DNA from: Batillaria attramentaria
Taxonomy: Eukaryota > Mollusca > Gastropoda > Batillariidae
Assembly: GCA_018292915.2 (NCBI GenBank)
Contig: JACVVK020000467.1
Span: 447,644-511,643 of the forward strand
Length of the DNA: 64,000 bases
Direction of reading: 5' to 3'
Positions 48,056-60,628 of this stretch are shown piece by piece. Below the pieces are notes generated by a model. That model was not told where the DNA came from. It did no database searches and saw nothing but the letters and a program-made list of their open reading frames with translations. The translations under genes were made by a program, and so were the position numbers. Within the stretch, counting starts at the first letter, position 1. Each line of letters starts with the position of its first letter.

Positions 48056-49165
48056 GTCAATTCCGTGAACTAAACTTTTGACGTCAGCCTCTAGCACTGA
48101 GATCGTCTGAGGATGCTTGTTCATGTCTTGTGATTTCCCTGTTGGCTTTGTGACTTCTCCGACTGAATTATTTTTCACATGAAATCTGGAAGATCTAGAG
48201 GGCTGATGAAATGTCGGAAGCAGTGACGATACTTGCAGATTTTGTCTGTGAACCAAACATTTGACGTCAGCCTCACGCTGCTCGTCTGACAGATGCTACT
48301 TCTTCATATCTTGTGATTTCCTTGATGCTTTTGTGACTTCCGTGACTGAATTAATTTTGACATAAAATCTGGAAGATCTAGAGAGCTGATGAAACGTGGA
48401 CTTAAGTGCCTTGAATTGTACTTACGAAATTGCAATATTGGAACTTTTTTGACCGGCGCTTTTCGCAGAAACATGAAAAAATGTGTTTATCTAAAAGCTC
48501 TGTTATTCTGAATACTAAAGCTATAATAGTGCAGTAGTTCACGTCATATGTGCAGTTGACACAAGTGACAAAAATACCGGAATGATGAATAATTTGAAGG
48601 AGTCTTTTAATAGATATTTGGCCTTATATGCAAACCACCCCTACCTCGGAAACATTTTTCTTACACAAAACCTGTCAGAGCTACAGAGCTGTGCTACGAA
48701 AACAGGCAGTATAATTGGATGATCTTCGCAATTTCAGAAAATGAAGCCATTTGAACATTTTTTTCGAAAAAATTCGTAACATGACCTTTTTTCTTTTTTA
48801 AACCGGCGATAACTCCTTTGAAAATGCCGCAGGATAAAATTCGTGAAAGGTAGGTCTGGAGAAGGTGAATTCCCATTTTATATCAAAGTAAAAAGGCCTC
48901 CAACGAGGTGGTTTAGGAGATAGCCATCATTACATCCGTCCACACACACACACACACACACGTCAACTCCCGCCAAAAAGAACGCAGCAGCATAGTGTGC
49001 ACGTCGAGTGTCTATGACGCAGATTTCGTTACGTCACTGTGTGCGTGAAAGTAAGTATTGTGTGGAGAAACGTCACAGTCTTGTTTTGTATCACTGAAAC
49101 TTGCTGCTGCGCGTAGCAAAATCTGCCCCGTCTCATAAAGTTGTTTCTCTATAGAGAAACAACTT
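47574..49165. repeat. ~1.6-kb composite repeat, copy 3 in unit 2
   Basis: Complete version of 21293-21902, including SINE, GA tracts and the perfect 28-bp terminal palindrome at 49138-49165. Immediately followed by copy 4. Confidence 0.78.
47769..47947 (-). mobile_element. tRNA-derived SINE, composite copy 3, unit 2
   Basis: Same family as the other SINE copies, on the minus strand. It has no partner in unit 1 because of the ~985-bp deletion there. Confidence 0.8.
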
Positions 49166-49167
49166 AA

Positions 49168-49421
49168 ACAAGGAGGAACGGCCCCGTCCTACAAAGTTGT
49201 TTCTCCAAATTTCATTTTATTTTGTCTGTTTTGTTGTTATTGTTGCCGGTTCTCCCCTCTCCATGTTCTACCAATGACACTAGATCCTCTACGACCTCGA
49301 CTGATTAGTCACGTGACTGGGGGTGGGGCCGGGTGGGGGGAGAGTTAGTTAGTTAGTTATTTAGAGCTTAACGCCGCGCAAGCAACAAAGGCTAATTCGC
49401 GGCTACGGGTGGGGGGAGAGC

Positions 49422-49454
<33 letters not shown>

Positions 49455-49617
49455 TGGGTGTTTAGGAGTTTAACGTCCTTTTCCACCACGTAAGGGTGAT
49501 ATCAAAGACGGGGCAACGAGAGAAAGGCCAGCACAAATATTTGGCCCAAGCCGGGATTCGAACTCTCGACCCGAGCATTGAAAGTCCAACGCTCTACCAT
49601 TCGGCTACCCTGGCTCC

Positions 49618-49648
<31 letters not shown>

Positions 49649-50600
49649 CGTCAGTTCCGTGAACTAAACATTTGACGTCAGCCTCAGGCAGGTCGTCATA
49701 CACAGACGGAGAGATGACGTCAGTTCCGCGAACTAAACATTTTGACGTCAGCCTCTAGCACTGCGATCGTCTGAGGAAGCTTGTTTATGTCTTGTGATTT
49801 CCCTGTTGGCTTTGTGGCTTCCCCGATTGAATTATTTTTCACATGAAATCTGGAAGATCTAGAGGGCTAGTGAAATGTCGGAGGCAGTGACGATACTTGC
49901 TTATTTTGTCTGGGAACTAAGCGTTTGACGTCAGCTTCACACTGGTGGTATGACAGATGATGCTTGTGCATGTCTTGTAATTTCCCTTTTGCTTTTGTGA
50001 CTTCCCTGGCTGAATGAATTTTTACATAAAATCTGGAAGATCTAGAGGGCTGGTGAAACATGGACTAGAATACCTTGTATTGTACTTATGAAATCGAAAA
50101 TTTGGAACTCTTTTGACCGGTGCTTTTCGCAGAAACTTGAAAAAGTTATGTTTATCTAAAAGTTCAGTTATTCTAAATGCTAAAGCTATAATAGTGCAGT
50201 AGTTCCTGTCATATGTGCAGTTGTCACACTAGACAAAAACGCCGGGATGATAAGTAATTTGCAGTAGTCTTTTCATAGATATTTGATCTTATGTGCAAAC
50301 CACCCCTACCTCGAAAATATTTTTTTTACACAAAACCAGTCAGAGCTACAGAGGTGTAGCACGAATACAGGCAGTGTGATTGGGTGAACTTCCAAAGTCT
50401 AGAAAATGAAGGAATTTGAACAACTTTTTCGAAAAAATTCGTAACACGACCGATTTTTTAAAATCGGCGATAACTCTTCTGAAAATGCGGCAGGCTAAAA
50501 ATCGTGAAAGGTAGGTCTGGAGAAGGTGATTTCCCATTTTATCTCAAAGTAAAAAGGCCTCCATCGAGGTGGTTTAGGAGATAGCCATCATTACATCCGT

Positions 50601-50637
<37 letters not shown>

Positions 50638-50841
50638 TCACAACTCCCGCCAAAAAGAACGCAGCAGCATAGTGTGCACGTCAAGTGTCTATGACGCAGG
50701 TTTCGTTACGTCACTATGTGCGTGAAAGTATTATTGTGTGGAGAAACGTCACAGTATTGTTTTGTATCACTGAAACTTGCTGCTGCGCGCAGCAAAATCT
50801 GCCCCGTCTCATAAAGTTGTTTCTCTATAGAGAAACAACTT
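49168..50841. repeat. ~1.6-kb composite repeat, copy 4 in unit 2
   Basis: Counterpart of 21904-23588, with GTTA insert at 49343-49409 and terminal palindrome at 50814-50841. Confidence 0.75.
49447..49619 (-). mobile_element. tRNA-derived SINE, composite copy 4, unit 2
   Basis: Counterpart of 22184-22358, with the same diagnostic differences. Confidence 0.78.
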
Positions 50842-52794
50842 AAAAACAGGAAACATACTCGTGTAGATTCAAGTATACACACATCAGAAGTCCAAATGTG
50901 AATAATTGTTTTCGGTGAGTAGATCCGACGATCGAAGAAATCAGCAGTAGAGCTGAACTTCGGAAGCGTCACCCCTCAGTTGTTGATTTTTTAAAATTAT
51001 TATTTTATTTTTTATGATGTGGTTGTTTTCAAGAAGTGGTATCTGTATACATCTAAGGTCTGTAGGAATTTTGATCATGGATTATCGACTGAACCAATGT
51101 AGTATTTATAATTGGCGGTTAGTTCAAAAGTCCCAAGTAATAGATCTATCAAAATCAACTAAAGATTCACGTGTTTTACCAACTTTAAGCTCTCAATCAC
51201 CCCCAGAAAGTGAAACCAAAGCAACAAGGATAGCTTGAAGAAGGACTGCCGACCAAGATCATGGGGTAGTGTGTTGACACTCATCGGCTGACACTGATCA
51301 TGAGGACTGAACAAAGGTATGGTGTCATTGTCAGGTGTGGAAGAGTATTGCTGTGTGGTGTGTAAACTTGTGTTACTGTTAGCTGTGTGTACATGATGTT
51401 GATTCTCTTCCCATTACTAGTGTTACCATACATCCGACATGTATGCAAGATGAAAAATGCATGCATAGGTTAACATTTATGTGAAACACTTTTACTGGCA
51501 GTGGTTGTGTGGCTTTCATGATAGGCACTGTTTCATAAACTAAGTGCATAAATCTATCTCTTCACTTGTGTACCTCCCTTTTCCAAGCAGATTGCCTGAC
51601 TTGCATCATACATTAGCAAAAGAACATCTTTTTTTATTTCTTGGACTTTTTCTCATTATGGTGTGCTTGTTTCCAAGAACTGGGACCTGTAAAAAAAAGT
51701 CTGTAGCTACTATAGTGTTGTGGAGTCGCTGAACCAATGTTCCGTTCATGTTGAGCTTTTACCTTGTGGTGATTCAAATTTATCCAAAGTAACTGAAACT
51801 TCATGTCTCTTACCAGCTTTAGGCTCTCACTGTCTCATTCACACCCAGAACGTGAAATCATAGCTGACATTGACATTTGCAAAGTGAGAAATAGCTGCTG
51901 CTGAGCAAGATGATGGAAGGTGTGGTGACTGATGTCTCATGGAAGGTATGCTTGTCATGTGTGGGAGAGTATTGTGCAGTGGTGCTCTTTGTGTGTTCTG
52001 TTACTGGTAGCTTTGTGTACATGTATACATGTGTTTTCTGCTGAAACTTATGTAACATTCTATTAGTGAGCTTGTACTTTTTTTCTATGAGGAAAGGCAT
52101 ATTTATGTTTATATAGTCATTTAAAAACTGCCGTACATCAGACAGACAAGTAGAAAATTACATGAATTGTAAATTTTGATTGATCAGCAACACTGTTAAC
52201 AGTCTGCATAAAGTACTGCATGTCACTGGTGTGGCTTCTTGTGTGCCATGTATCCCCCTCCCTACCGGTTGTTGGCTTTTATGCAGCACTGACCCCTCTC
52301 CCACCCCTGTAAATTTTTTACCCACATGTAACAAGGTGAGTCTTTGTCGTCTGTCCGTCTGTGTGTGGTAAACTTTATCAAATTATCATTGATTTTTTTC
52401 AGGAAGTATATCACATAGTAGAAACATCAAATTTAGCAGAGTGATGGCTAGTACACATCACTTGAAATGACCTCCCATGGAGGTCAGTGTCACAGAATCA
52501 TGATGAGAATGTAATAAGGTGTTTTCTCTGTTTTTCAGCAACAAGGACACCAGGCAACTCAAACTTAGCACAAATGAAGTTGGTATAAACAGCTGTAATG
52601 TGTACAGTTTGGATGACCTTGGCTTCAGGATGAAGGTCACAGGGTCATGTTGAAATTGTTAGAAATCAAAGTTTTTGCCAGATCTGCATTGTAAGAATGG
52701 CTTCTTTAGTGACCTGTAGCAAAGGTCAAGGTCATACATGACTCAAAAGGCTTTGCCTAAACTATTTCTTCTTTTCTTTTGTGTTTTGCAAAAG

Positions 52795-53031
52795 GGTCAC
52801 CCCTATTTTGGAAAAGTGTCATCAATTTATATTTTCTGTGTCGGGGTTATTGGAACCCTGTCACTGCCTGCTGCTATTACATCTGGAACAGCATGTGAAC
52901 GCCCTTTGGACTACTCACCCATTGAAGCACCCAGGGAGGACAAGAAAAACAACCAGACTCAAGACTCAAGACATGCAATGAAGAGGCTGCCCATAAAATT
53001 TGAAGTTTTTAGGCAGAGAGAGGGGCCTTAG
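52795..53031 (+). CDS. Possible terminal coding exon with one membrane segment, unit 2
   Basis: Counterpart of 25542-25721 with the same acceptor-like sequence. A 7-bp duplication (ACTCAAG near 52966) shifts the frame and replaces the short end DMQ with a longer tail ending FRQREGP, stopping at 53031. If the exon is used, the two units would encode different C-termini. Confidence 0.33.
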   Translation, partial: GHPYFGKVSSIYIFCVGVIGTLSLPAAITSGTACERPLDYSPIEAPREDKKNNQTQDSRHAMKRLPIKFEVFRQREGP

Positions 53032-54345
53032 GCAATCCCATATAGACTATATAATAATACACTATTAGTAGGCCAGCATGATAGATTTTCACACCTATTT
53101 GCACACCTGGACAGAAATATTCAACTTCAAGCTTGTGGAAACATGGTCTCAGATCATTCCTGTGGAAGTTTCATGCGAGGAAAAAAATATCAGTTAATTG
53201 TGCTGCTCAGAATCATGTCAGTGTCAATGTCAAGAAAAATTAAGGATTCTAGCCCTGCTTGCAGAAATTTCAATTTTTGTAATGCAGTGTTGTAGTGCAG
53301 GTGGTATATGTACAACTAATCATTATCCTACATTCTCATCTCATAAAGTTAAGAGACTATGTTTTTGTGCTGTTACGTAAACTCACCATTAATGAAAATG
53401 ACTAACACAAAGTGATTTTCATTCAATTACTAACATCATGTCAAAATTTGGTGCAGATTCAAACAAAACTGGTATCACAGCGTCAGGCTAAAACCTGTAA
53501 CCCATTTTTGTATGACTGAATGAAAAGAAAGCCAGGGAAGGCAAGGCAACATACTTAAGAGTTTTTGTTGAAAGCTATAGGGTTAAGTTCTGAGCACTTT
53601 GGTTTTTTGGGGCAACTTAATTTACTACATGTACTAGCCATGTTTATGGCCTTGCAGTTCATGTTTTATTTATAAATAAACTTATAAATGGCACACATGT
53701 ACATGTAGAAATATTTGTATGGCTGTTCATTTCTGAAATGTGTAATACATGTATGCTGAGCAGTTATTACTCTTTGCGGATTTCGTTAAGCCTTTCCGTG
53801 TTTTTGATATTCTAACATATATATTTCAAAATTTATACCTCTTTCATCAGGCACATTGTCTACAATGAACTTCTTAAAAACATAAGAATTAAGATATGTG
53901 TGATTTGCTAGTACATGAAGTGGGCAATGCTGATTATTCTGATGACTGTTCAGAACAGCAAATGTGTACATTTACCCCCCCCACCCCCCCCCCCCCCACC
54001 CCCCAAAAAAAACCAAAAAAAAAAAAAAATTAACTGAAGGATGTCATTACTTGAGAGAGTGGATAACTGGATAATAAGAGTTATATGACGTGCTAGGGAC
54101 ATGGTTCTTGTGTCTCTGTTGAATACACTTTAAGAAAAATATCCCAGTAGGATAATCCCAGTAGGATGAGTATGGAAAACAAGTTTATTCCCATATTTTC
54201 AAATACACTGACCTGTAGGAGAGAGTATAACAAAATGACAGATACAAACAGCATTACAAAGAATGCATTTCAGATTTATCTGTTGCCACCTCTGTGTGTG
54301 TGTTTAGCCATATGATTAATGATGTATTGTGATCTGGCAGTCATT

Positions 54346-55724
54346 GGCTCACTTGTGTAACAAAGTGAGTCTATGTAATAACCCTCCGTCGTCTGTCTGT
54401 GTGTGTGTCTGTGTGTGTGTGTGTCTGTGTGTCTGTGTGTCCGCAGTAAACCTTAACATTGGCCTTTTCTCAGAATCTACAAACAGCAGAGACACCAAAA
54501 TTAATCTGCTGATAGACAGCCATAAGACCTTTCAAAATATACCATAATTATTGACCTTGACCCAAGGTCAAGGTCACTAAAGCTGTCTGTTTGGAAATTT
54601 TACATTGGCATTTTCTCAGAGTCTAAAAAAGCCAGAGACATCAAACTCTGCATGGTGATGGACATTGACAACACCTTTACTGACATACCTGTACTTAGTG
54701 ACTTTTAGTCAAGGTCAAGGCCATGCAAGCTGTTTTGCGGAAAACCTTCCGAAACCTTAACATTGGCATTTTCTCAGAAACAATGAACATCAGAGACACC
54801 AAACTCGGCACACTGATAGACAACCATAAGACCTTTCAAATCATACCATAACGATTGACCTTGACGCAAGGTCAAGATCACTAAAGCTGTCTGTTAGGAA
54901 ATTTTACATTGGCAATTTTTAAGAATCTAGGAAAGCCAGAGACATCAAACTTTGCAAGATGATAGACATTGACAACACCTTCACTGACATACCTGTATTC
55001 AGTGACTTTGAATCAAGGTCAAGGCCACACAAGCAGTTTTGCGGAAAACCTTAACATTTGCAGTCTCTCAGAAACAATAAACAGCAGTAGCACCAAACCT
55101 GGCTTGCTGATAAACATTAGTAAGACCTTTCAAGAAATACCATTTTGAATAACCTTGACTAAAGGTCAAGGTCATCAATAGCTGTCGCATTGGAAATTAA
55201 AATTGCCGTTTTCTCAGAATGTAGGGGAACCAGAGGCATCAAACTTTGCATGATGATAGACATTGACAAAACCTGTACTGGCATGCTTGTATTCAATTTT
55301 CTTGAGTCAAGGTCAAGGCCATTCAACATGTTTTGCGGAGACTTTAACGTTAGCGTTTTCTTGGAAACAACAAACAGCAGATGCACCAAACAAGGCACAA
55401 TGATAGACAGCAATGAGACCTATGCACACATACCCATTCCAATGACCTTGGCTCAAGGTCAAGGTCATTACAGCTGTCTGTTGTGAAATTTTACATTACC
55501 ACTTGTACAGAAACTACAAAAACTAGAGCTGTCAAACTTGGCATAATGATAATTACTGATAAGGTCAAGGTCATAGAAGCTGTCCTGGAAAAACTGTTAT
55601 TTCGCCATTTGCCGTTTTCTTAGGAACTATGAACACAAGAGACACCCTACTTCAGGATAGCTAGTGATAGGAGCTTTACAAACATACTCTTTTGAATGAC
55701 CTTTACCCATCTTACAAGTGAGCC
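54346..55724. mobile_element. TIR-bounded element with internal ~305-bp tandem repeats, unit 3
   Basis: Same element with both terminal inverted repeats, but about 305 bp shorter. One whole internal repeat is missing just after 54590, as expected from unequal exchange or slippage between neighbouring repeats. One TGACCTTGACC near the right end reads TGACCTTTACC. Confidence 0.72.
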
Positions 55725-56426
55725 AAGGAAGCTTTGCTCCTCTAGTTTTTGTTATGCAGGCAGTAGGAATTGCAGTTCTCTTGCTGCTGTCTATTTCTGT
55801 TTGATTTTAATACCTGCCAGGGCTGTTTTCATGAACACAGTAAATTAACTGAGTCAATTGTGAGAGCATAGCAATTGTAGAAAAATGTGCATGTATGTAT
55901 GAATTGACACAAGTCTTTCACAATAAAGATGGGAAAACTGACTGTGTACTATGCGTTATGTTTGTTGTGTGTTGTAGCGTTTTATTTGGAAATGTTCAGC
56001 CCACAAAATTTGAAAAATAAATGCAATTCTAAATTCCGAAATTTAAAATAGCTGAGGTGACCCTTCGCACCACGTGATTGTAATGTGTTATGTCCAGTGT
56101 GTGAGAGAATGCGTGTGATTCACGTGAGCGTGTGTGATTCACGTGAGCGTGCGTGTTGGATTCAGTTCGCGGCTCTTTGAGCCGATTCATGAAATTGGGA
56201 AAAGCGCCTATACAATACTCATTATTCTTCTTATTATTATTATTTTCAGTTTTGCTTGCAAAATACTTGTCATTATACATAGATCTATTTAATGTAAGAA
56301 AAATTACAGATCCATCTGTGTGTGTGTGTGTGTGTGCTAGAACGAAAGAGAGAGTGCTGTAATTAGTCCATGCAGACCGAAAAAGATGGAAATAAAATGC
56401 TCCCACACACACATTTCACACACACA

Positions 56427-56457
<31 letters not shown>

Positions 56458-57053
56458 AGCACTGGGCACATGGTTGAAGTATCAACAACTAGCTGAAAAC
56501 TGAAGTGTCACTAGATGCCACAGTCAGGGACAATCTTTGTGATTTTAATGCTCACAGATCACGAAGTGTTTATGGTGTCAATCGTTGCACCACTGACACC
56601 TGCACAGTGACAGCATCTCCAATGCCGACACTGAGCCTAGCGTATTCAGTGACACGGTGAACACATTGCTAGATTTACTGCAACGCCAGCTTTCGCGTCT
56701 GCCCTATACATGGAATGAACATGGAATGAAAATCTGATCACACAGTCAGTGCATCCCACGTAAACACAGCATTCATGTTTGTTTGTTTGTTTGATTTTTT
56801 TTTTTTTTCAAAAGTGATGGCACCTGTGATTGTGACTAAGCATTATCGACATTTGACTGTGTGATACCGCACTACAATCCCGCTGCCTGACCACATATGA
56901 AGGATTTTTGTTCTTTTTTTATGTGTCGGTTTAAACATCTTCTGTTAGTAAAGTATTGGAGTTGTATTCTGTTGTATCCCGTGTCTTCTCTGCGAGTGCA
57001 CGAAGATGGCGACATAGCAGAAGTAAAATACAACACCACGTCTCCAAACAGAT

Positions 57054-57802
57054 GAATTCGGAAAGAAAGTGGCGAGACACCCCCAAGAAAAAACAGCATC
57101 ACGTCAATCAAACATGACGCACTTACTTTACGTCAGTGCGCGTGCGTCTCTTCTTCGATGTTTGTGAGGCGTGTGGCTTGTAGAGGAAATGTGCTGTGAG
57201 TACAAATTTTCCAGTCAACTGACGATAACGGCTGCAGTGAATTTGTCTAATTTTTTTGTATATTTTTTTATGGCACCCCAGGCTCATTATCTATGTATAA
57301 AAAATGGAGTGGTTTAGGTAAATATTACGCCTTTAAACGCCAGAAAGCCACTTTATTGAAAAGGGCGATAACTCGCAAATCATTTGTGCAATCGTACCTG
57401 GATCGGGCCTTCTATTTCAACAATCTTGATTCATTTAAAAACCCCAAATTTGAAATCGATCGGTTCAGTATTTTCGGAGAAATAGACATCTGAACTGGGT
57501 TCACATGCAATGTCAACTCAGGCTCGGTTTACATAAAAACTTTAAGAGCGACCATTTTCTAGTAGTGACTCTGTTCAGAGTCCGTATTCAAGCTATCTAC
57601 TGCCAAAAACTTGAGTTATTTAAATAAATATTACGCCTGTAAACGAAAGACAACCAACTTGTCTCAAAAGGGCGATAACTCCCAAATCACTTAAGCAATC
57701 ATCACACGCTTGGTTCGTCTAATGTAACATTTTGATATATTTGGATACCCCAAATTTGAAGCCATTCGGTTAAGTATTTTCGAAGAAACAGGCCCGGACA
57801 CA

Positions 57803-57850
<48 letters not shown>

Positions 57851-58132
57851 GGCACTCACTGAGGAGGAGAAGCGCGTTCGGCGCACCATACATGCCAGCA
57901 TCGATGACGCACGTCTTACGTCATTGTCAGAGTTACACTTGCATAATCGTCTCTGCGGGAGATCGGCAGTGACGTGCGTTTGTACCACAGATGCTTGCCC
58001 ATGAACGTGGAAAATATAGCCCGTCCTATGATAAAAACAGACAAAATAAAATGGAATTTGGAGAAACAACTTTGTAGGACGGGGCCGTTCCTCCTTGTCT
58101 TGGGGATGTCTCGCCGCTTTCTTTCCGAATTA
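57054..58132. mobile_element. ~1.09-kb TIR element, unit 3
   Basis: Copy of the element at 3796-4881. The (CA)n tract is shorter and the right terminus reads GAATTA rather than GAATTC. Confidence 0.7.
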
Positions 58133-58493
58133 CCTCTAGTGGGGTTTCTTAGTTCCAAAATTGTGCACTTCGTGCTACAAGCACCAAATCTGGCACACGT
58201 GAAGACTTTCATGTACTGATCAAATACTGATACAGGGCCACGGCGGAAACTCAATGTATGTGTCTATTTTTAGTAACATTCAAAATGGCGGCTACCTTAA
58301 CTCGTTTCTAAGCATCTGTAGTGGAAAAACACAAACAAGCCCTATTTTAGGGCGACATTTTCTCAGTCATTAGAGCGACAAAAGCCTTTATGACATACGT
58401 GTGACCTTGACCTTTAAGTGTGACCTTGACGGACGGACGGACGGACGGACATTGAGACGGGCGGGCGAAGAAACAGACGAACGGAAAGAAAAG

Positions 58494-59869
58494 TCAAACC
58501 TTGCTAGCCGCTGATCCTTTATTATCCTTTCTGTACTTCTCGCATGCTTTGCTGGCCAGTTCCCCAGATATTTCCAAGACTCTCTTGTAAGATATACTTA
58601 GCCCCAAAGTGTGCATAGTATCAACTATCTCGTTCTTGCGAGTCTGCGCATGTGTTAGTAGCCCAACATAGACAGGAATGGGTGGCTCTCTGTCCTTTGT
58701 GTGGTGCCTTGCTGATGTAGTTTGCTGCTTTGATTTATTGGCATTGAAACAGGCCAGCTTAGCCAATGAGAGGGACGCTTTCCTCTACCTGTTGCGTCCA
58801 TACTTGGGCCTTGTAGAATCATTTTGTATGAGAGCTAGCAGGGTCTCTGGAACACTTTTGTATTGACAGTCCTAATCATATGTACCAGTGAATTGACTGA
58901 ATTGAAATATTTCCCTTCTCACAATTCTTGCAGCTTTTGCAAAATGAACGGCTGCATCATCCCAAGTCTCTATGTGTGCTTCTTTCAGTGTACTGTTCAA
59001 ATGGTCATCGAAAGTGAGAAGCATATCTTGTCCACTCGCATGTGCTCGGAGATCAGGGAAATGTCGAAGTCTACTGCTATGAACCCTGCCAGAGACAACC
59101 CCAAAATCTTGAAGTCTAGTTTCATACAGATTTACTAAATCAGCCATTTTGAAGACGACCATCCCAGCTGATCCGTCCCTCACCTCCTGCATGAACTCAG
59201 TCAATTCTGCGAATACTAGACCATGCTGCTCTGGCTCTTCTTCACCTGTCAACTTGGGTTTAGCTATTCTGTACAGGTTAAGGAGACACACAGGGTGGTA
59301 TTTCAGTTCCTCTGAAATGACATCTCCTGAACCAAGTTTTTTCATCAGTTTGCTGTCCTGTAATGCTAGAGCACACTCTCGGACTCTTCTGTCTAACTGG
59401 AACGTTGACGCTTGTCTTAGTTCCTTTGCTAAAGCAGGTTTGTCACACAGGAAGCAGCAAAATTGATGTCCATCACTTGTATCTGTTGTTGAACCTGCAC
59501 TTGAATCCCGTCTTGTGAACTTTTTCGGTGGTTCTTCGCCTGCAGTATCAGCTGCTCCAAGCTTTCGCTTCAACTTTGATGAGTTGTATTTGATTCGACA
59601 CGACGTATGGAAACATGCTTTAGCGCTTGTCTTTTCCTAAATGTTTCTTCAAGATCCTTCCCTTCCTTCAGTCTGGTGAGGAGATCAGGCGGTAAAACAC
59701 CAAGTTCGTGAAATTTAGTCAAGTTTTCTGCTAAAGTGGTGTATGATGACCCTGATTTGCGCGTTGCTCTGGCCGGACATTGTAGATTTTCACTGGTTTT
59801 CCGCTGGCATATTGCACAAAGGCCCCAGTCTGTTGCTGCATTCTCATGTGTCAGCCATGTCGGATGTCC
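58494..59869 (-). pseudogene. Decayed transposon-associated gene of a multi-copy metazoan family, unit 3
   Basis: Third copy, with the 233-codon middle ORF at 59573-58872 identical in translation to unit 2 and the same frameshifts on either side. Its truncated 3' side runs into GGAC repeats and a TGACCTTGACC repeat fragment. Confidence 0.62.
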
Positions 59870-59883
59870 CTAGATAAGGATAA

Positions 59884-59884
<1 letters not shown>

Positions 59885-59976
<92 letters not shown>
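59885..59976. repeat. (CA)n microsatellite, unit 3
   Basis: Counterpart of 6636-6709, about 20 bp longer, showing slippage after the block duplication. Confidence 0.9.
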
Positions 59977-59977
<1 letters not shown>

Positions 59978-60291
59978 GCTTCACTGAGATATCTTGCAAA
60001 AGTAGCCCCCCCCCCCCCACCACCACCACCAAAAACAAAATAAGATGAAAGTCAGCGCATTTACCATCTCATTAGTGCAAAACATGCTCACTTCACATAT
60101 ATGTTTGCATGGAGTGAGCAAAAAAAATTGTCATACAAAAACATCCCTGAAGTACTTACAAACACTGTCCTTTCACACCATCACAAAAGAAACTGCTGAC
60201 AAGTACTTTTCTTGTCCATGTGCACTCTGAAATGGGAAAACACACCTTGCTACTTACTATAATGGTAAACTCTAAACCCTGTATCAGAAAT

Positions 60292-60335
<44 letters not shown>

Positions 60336-60628
60336 CATCAAAACGTTGCAGTACTACGAATACACGAAAAATTCAGGGACGTACGGATGTTTATCACTAT
60401 CGCCATCCAAACCCTCCCCACCGCCCCTAGACCCATTCAAAGCGGGAAAAAAGGTAACAATCTTCCTTGTTTGACCCTGTAACCTCCACTTTCTCCCTTT
60501 CCCTTTATTTGCAACCGTGAAAATCATTCAAGTACATGTACCAAAACTATAATGGGAAGGAGTAAGCTTACAGTCTAAATCAGCAACAAAAATCCGCAAT
60601 GAAGTACTCAGAAATGCTGTCAATGCTG

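Larger units (their letters stand above)
26289..53549. repeat. Tandem segmental duplication, unit 2
   Basis: Second copy, about 27.26 kb against 26.29 kb for unit 1. Most of the length difference is the ~985 bp at 47612-48597 that unit 1 lacks. This unit keeps the only uninterrupted GPCR-A ORF and an uninterrupted 233-codon ORF of the transposon-associated gene, so it is the best reference copy. Confidence 0.95.
53550..60628. repeat. Tandem segmental duplication, unit 3 (partial)
   Basis: Third copy, matching unit 2 from its first base until 60628, where similarity stops abruptly. At bases near 56480 and 56650 it agrees with unit 2 against unit 1. It has lost one ~305-bp repeat in the array at 54346-55724. 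The last shared base corresponds to 7358 in unit 1 and 33656 in unit 2, at the apparent 5' edge of the LINE fragment. Confidence 0.93.

Noticed and set aside
26289..53549. Units as two haplotypes joined by misassembly
   Set aside because: Not excluded, but differences shared by units 2 and 3 against unit 1, the single-repeat loss in unit 3 and the 985-bp deletion in unit 1 are easier to explain as true tandem copies. Kept as a check under the duplication finding.
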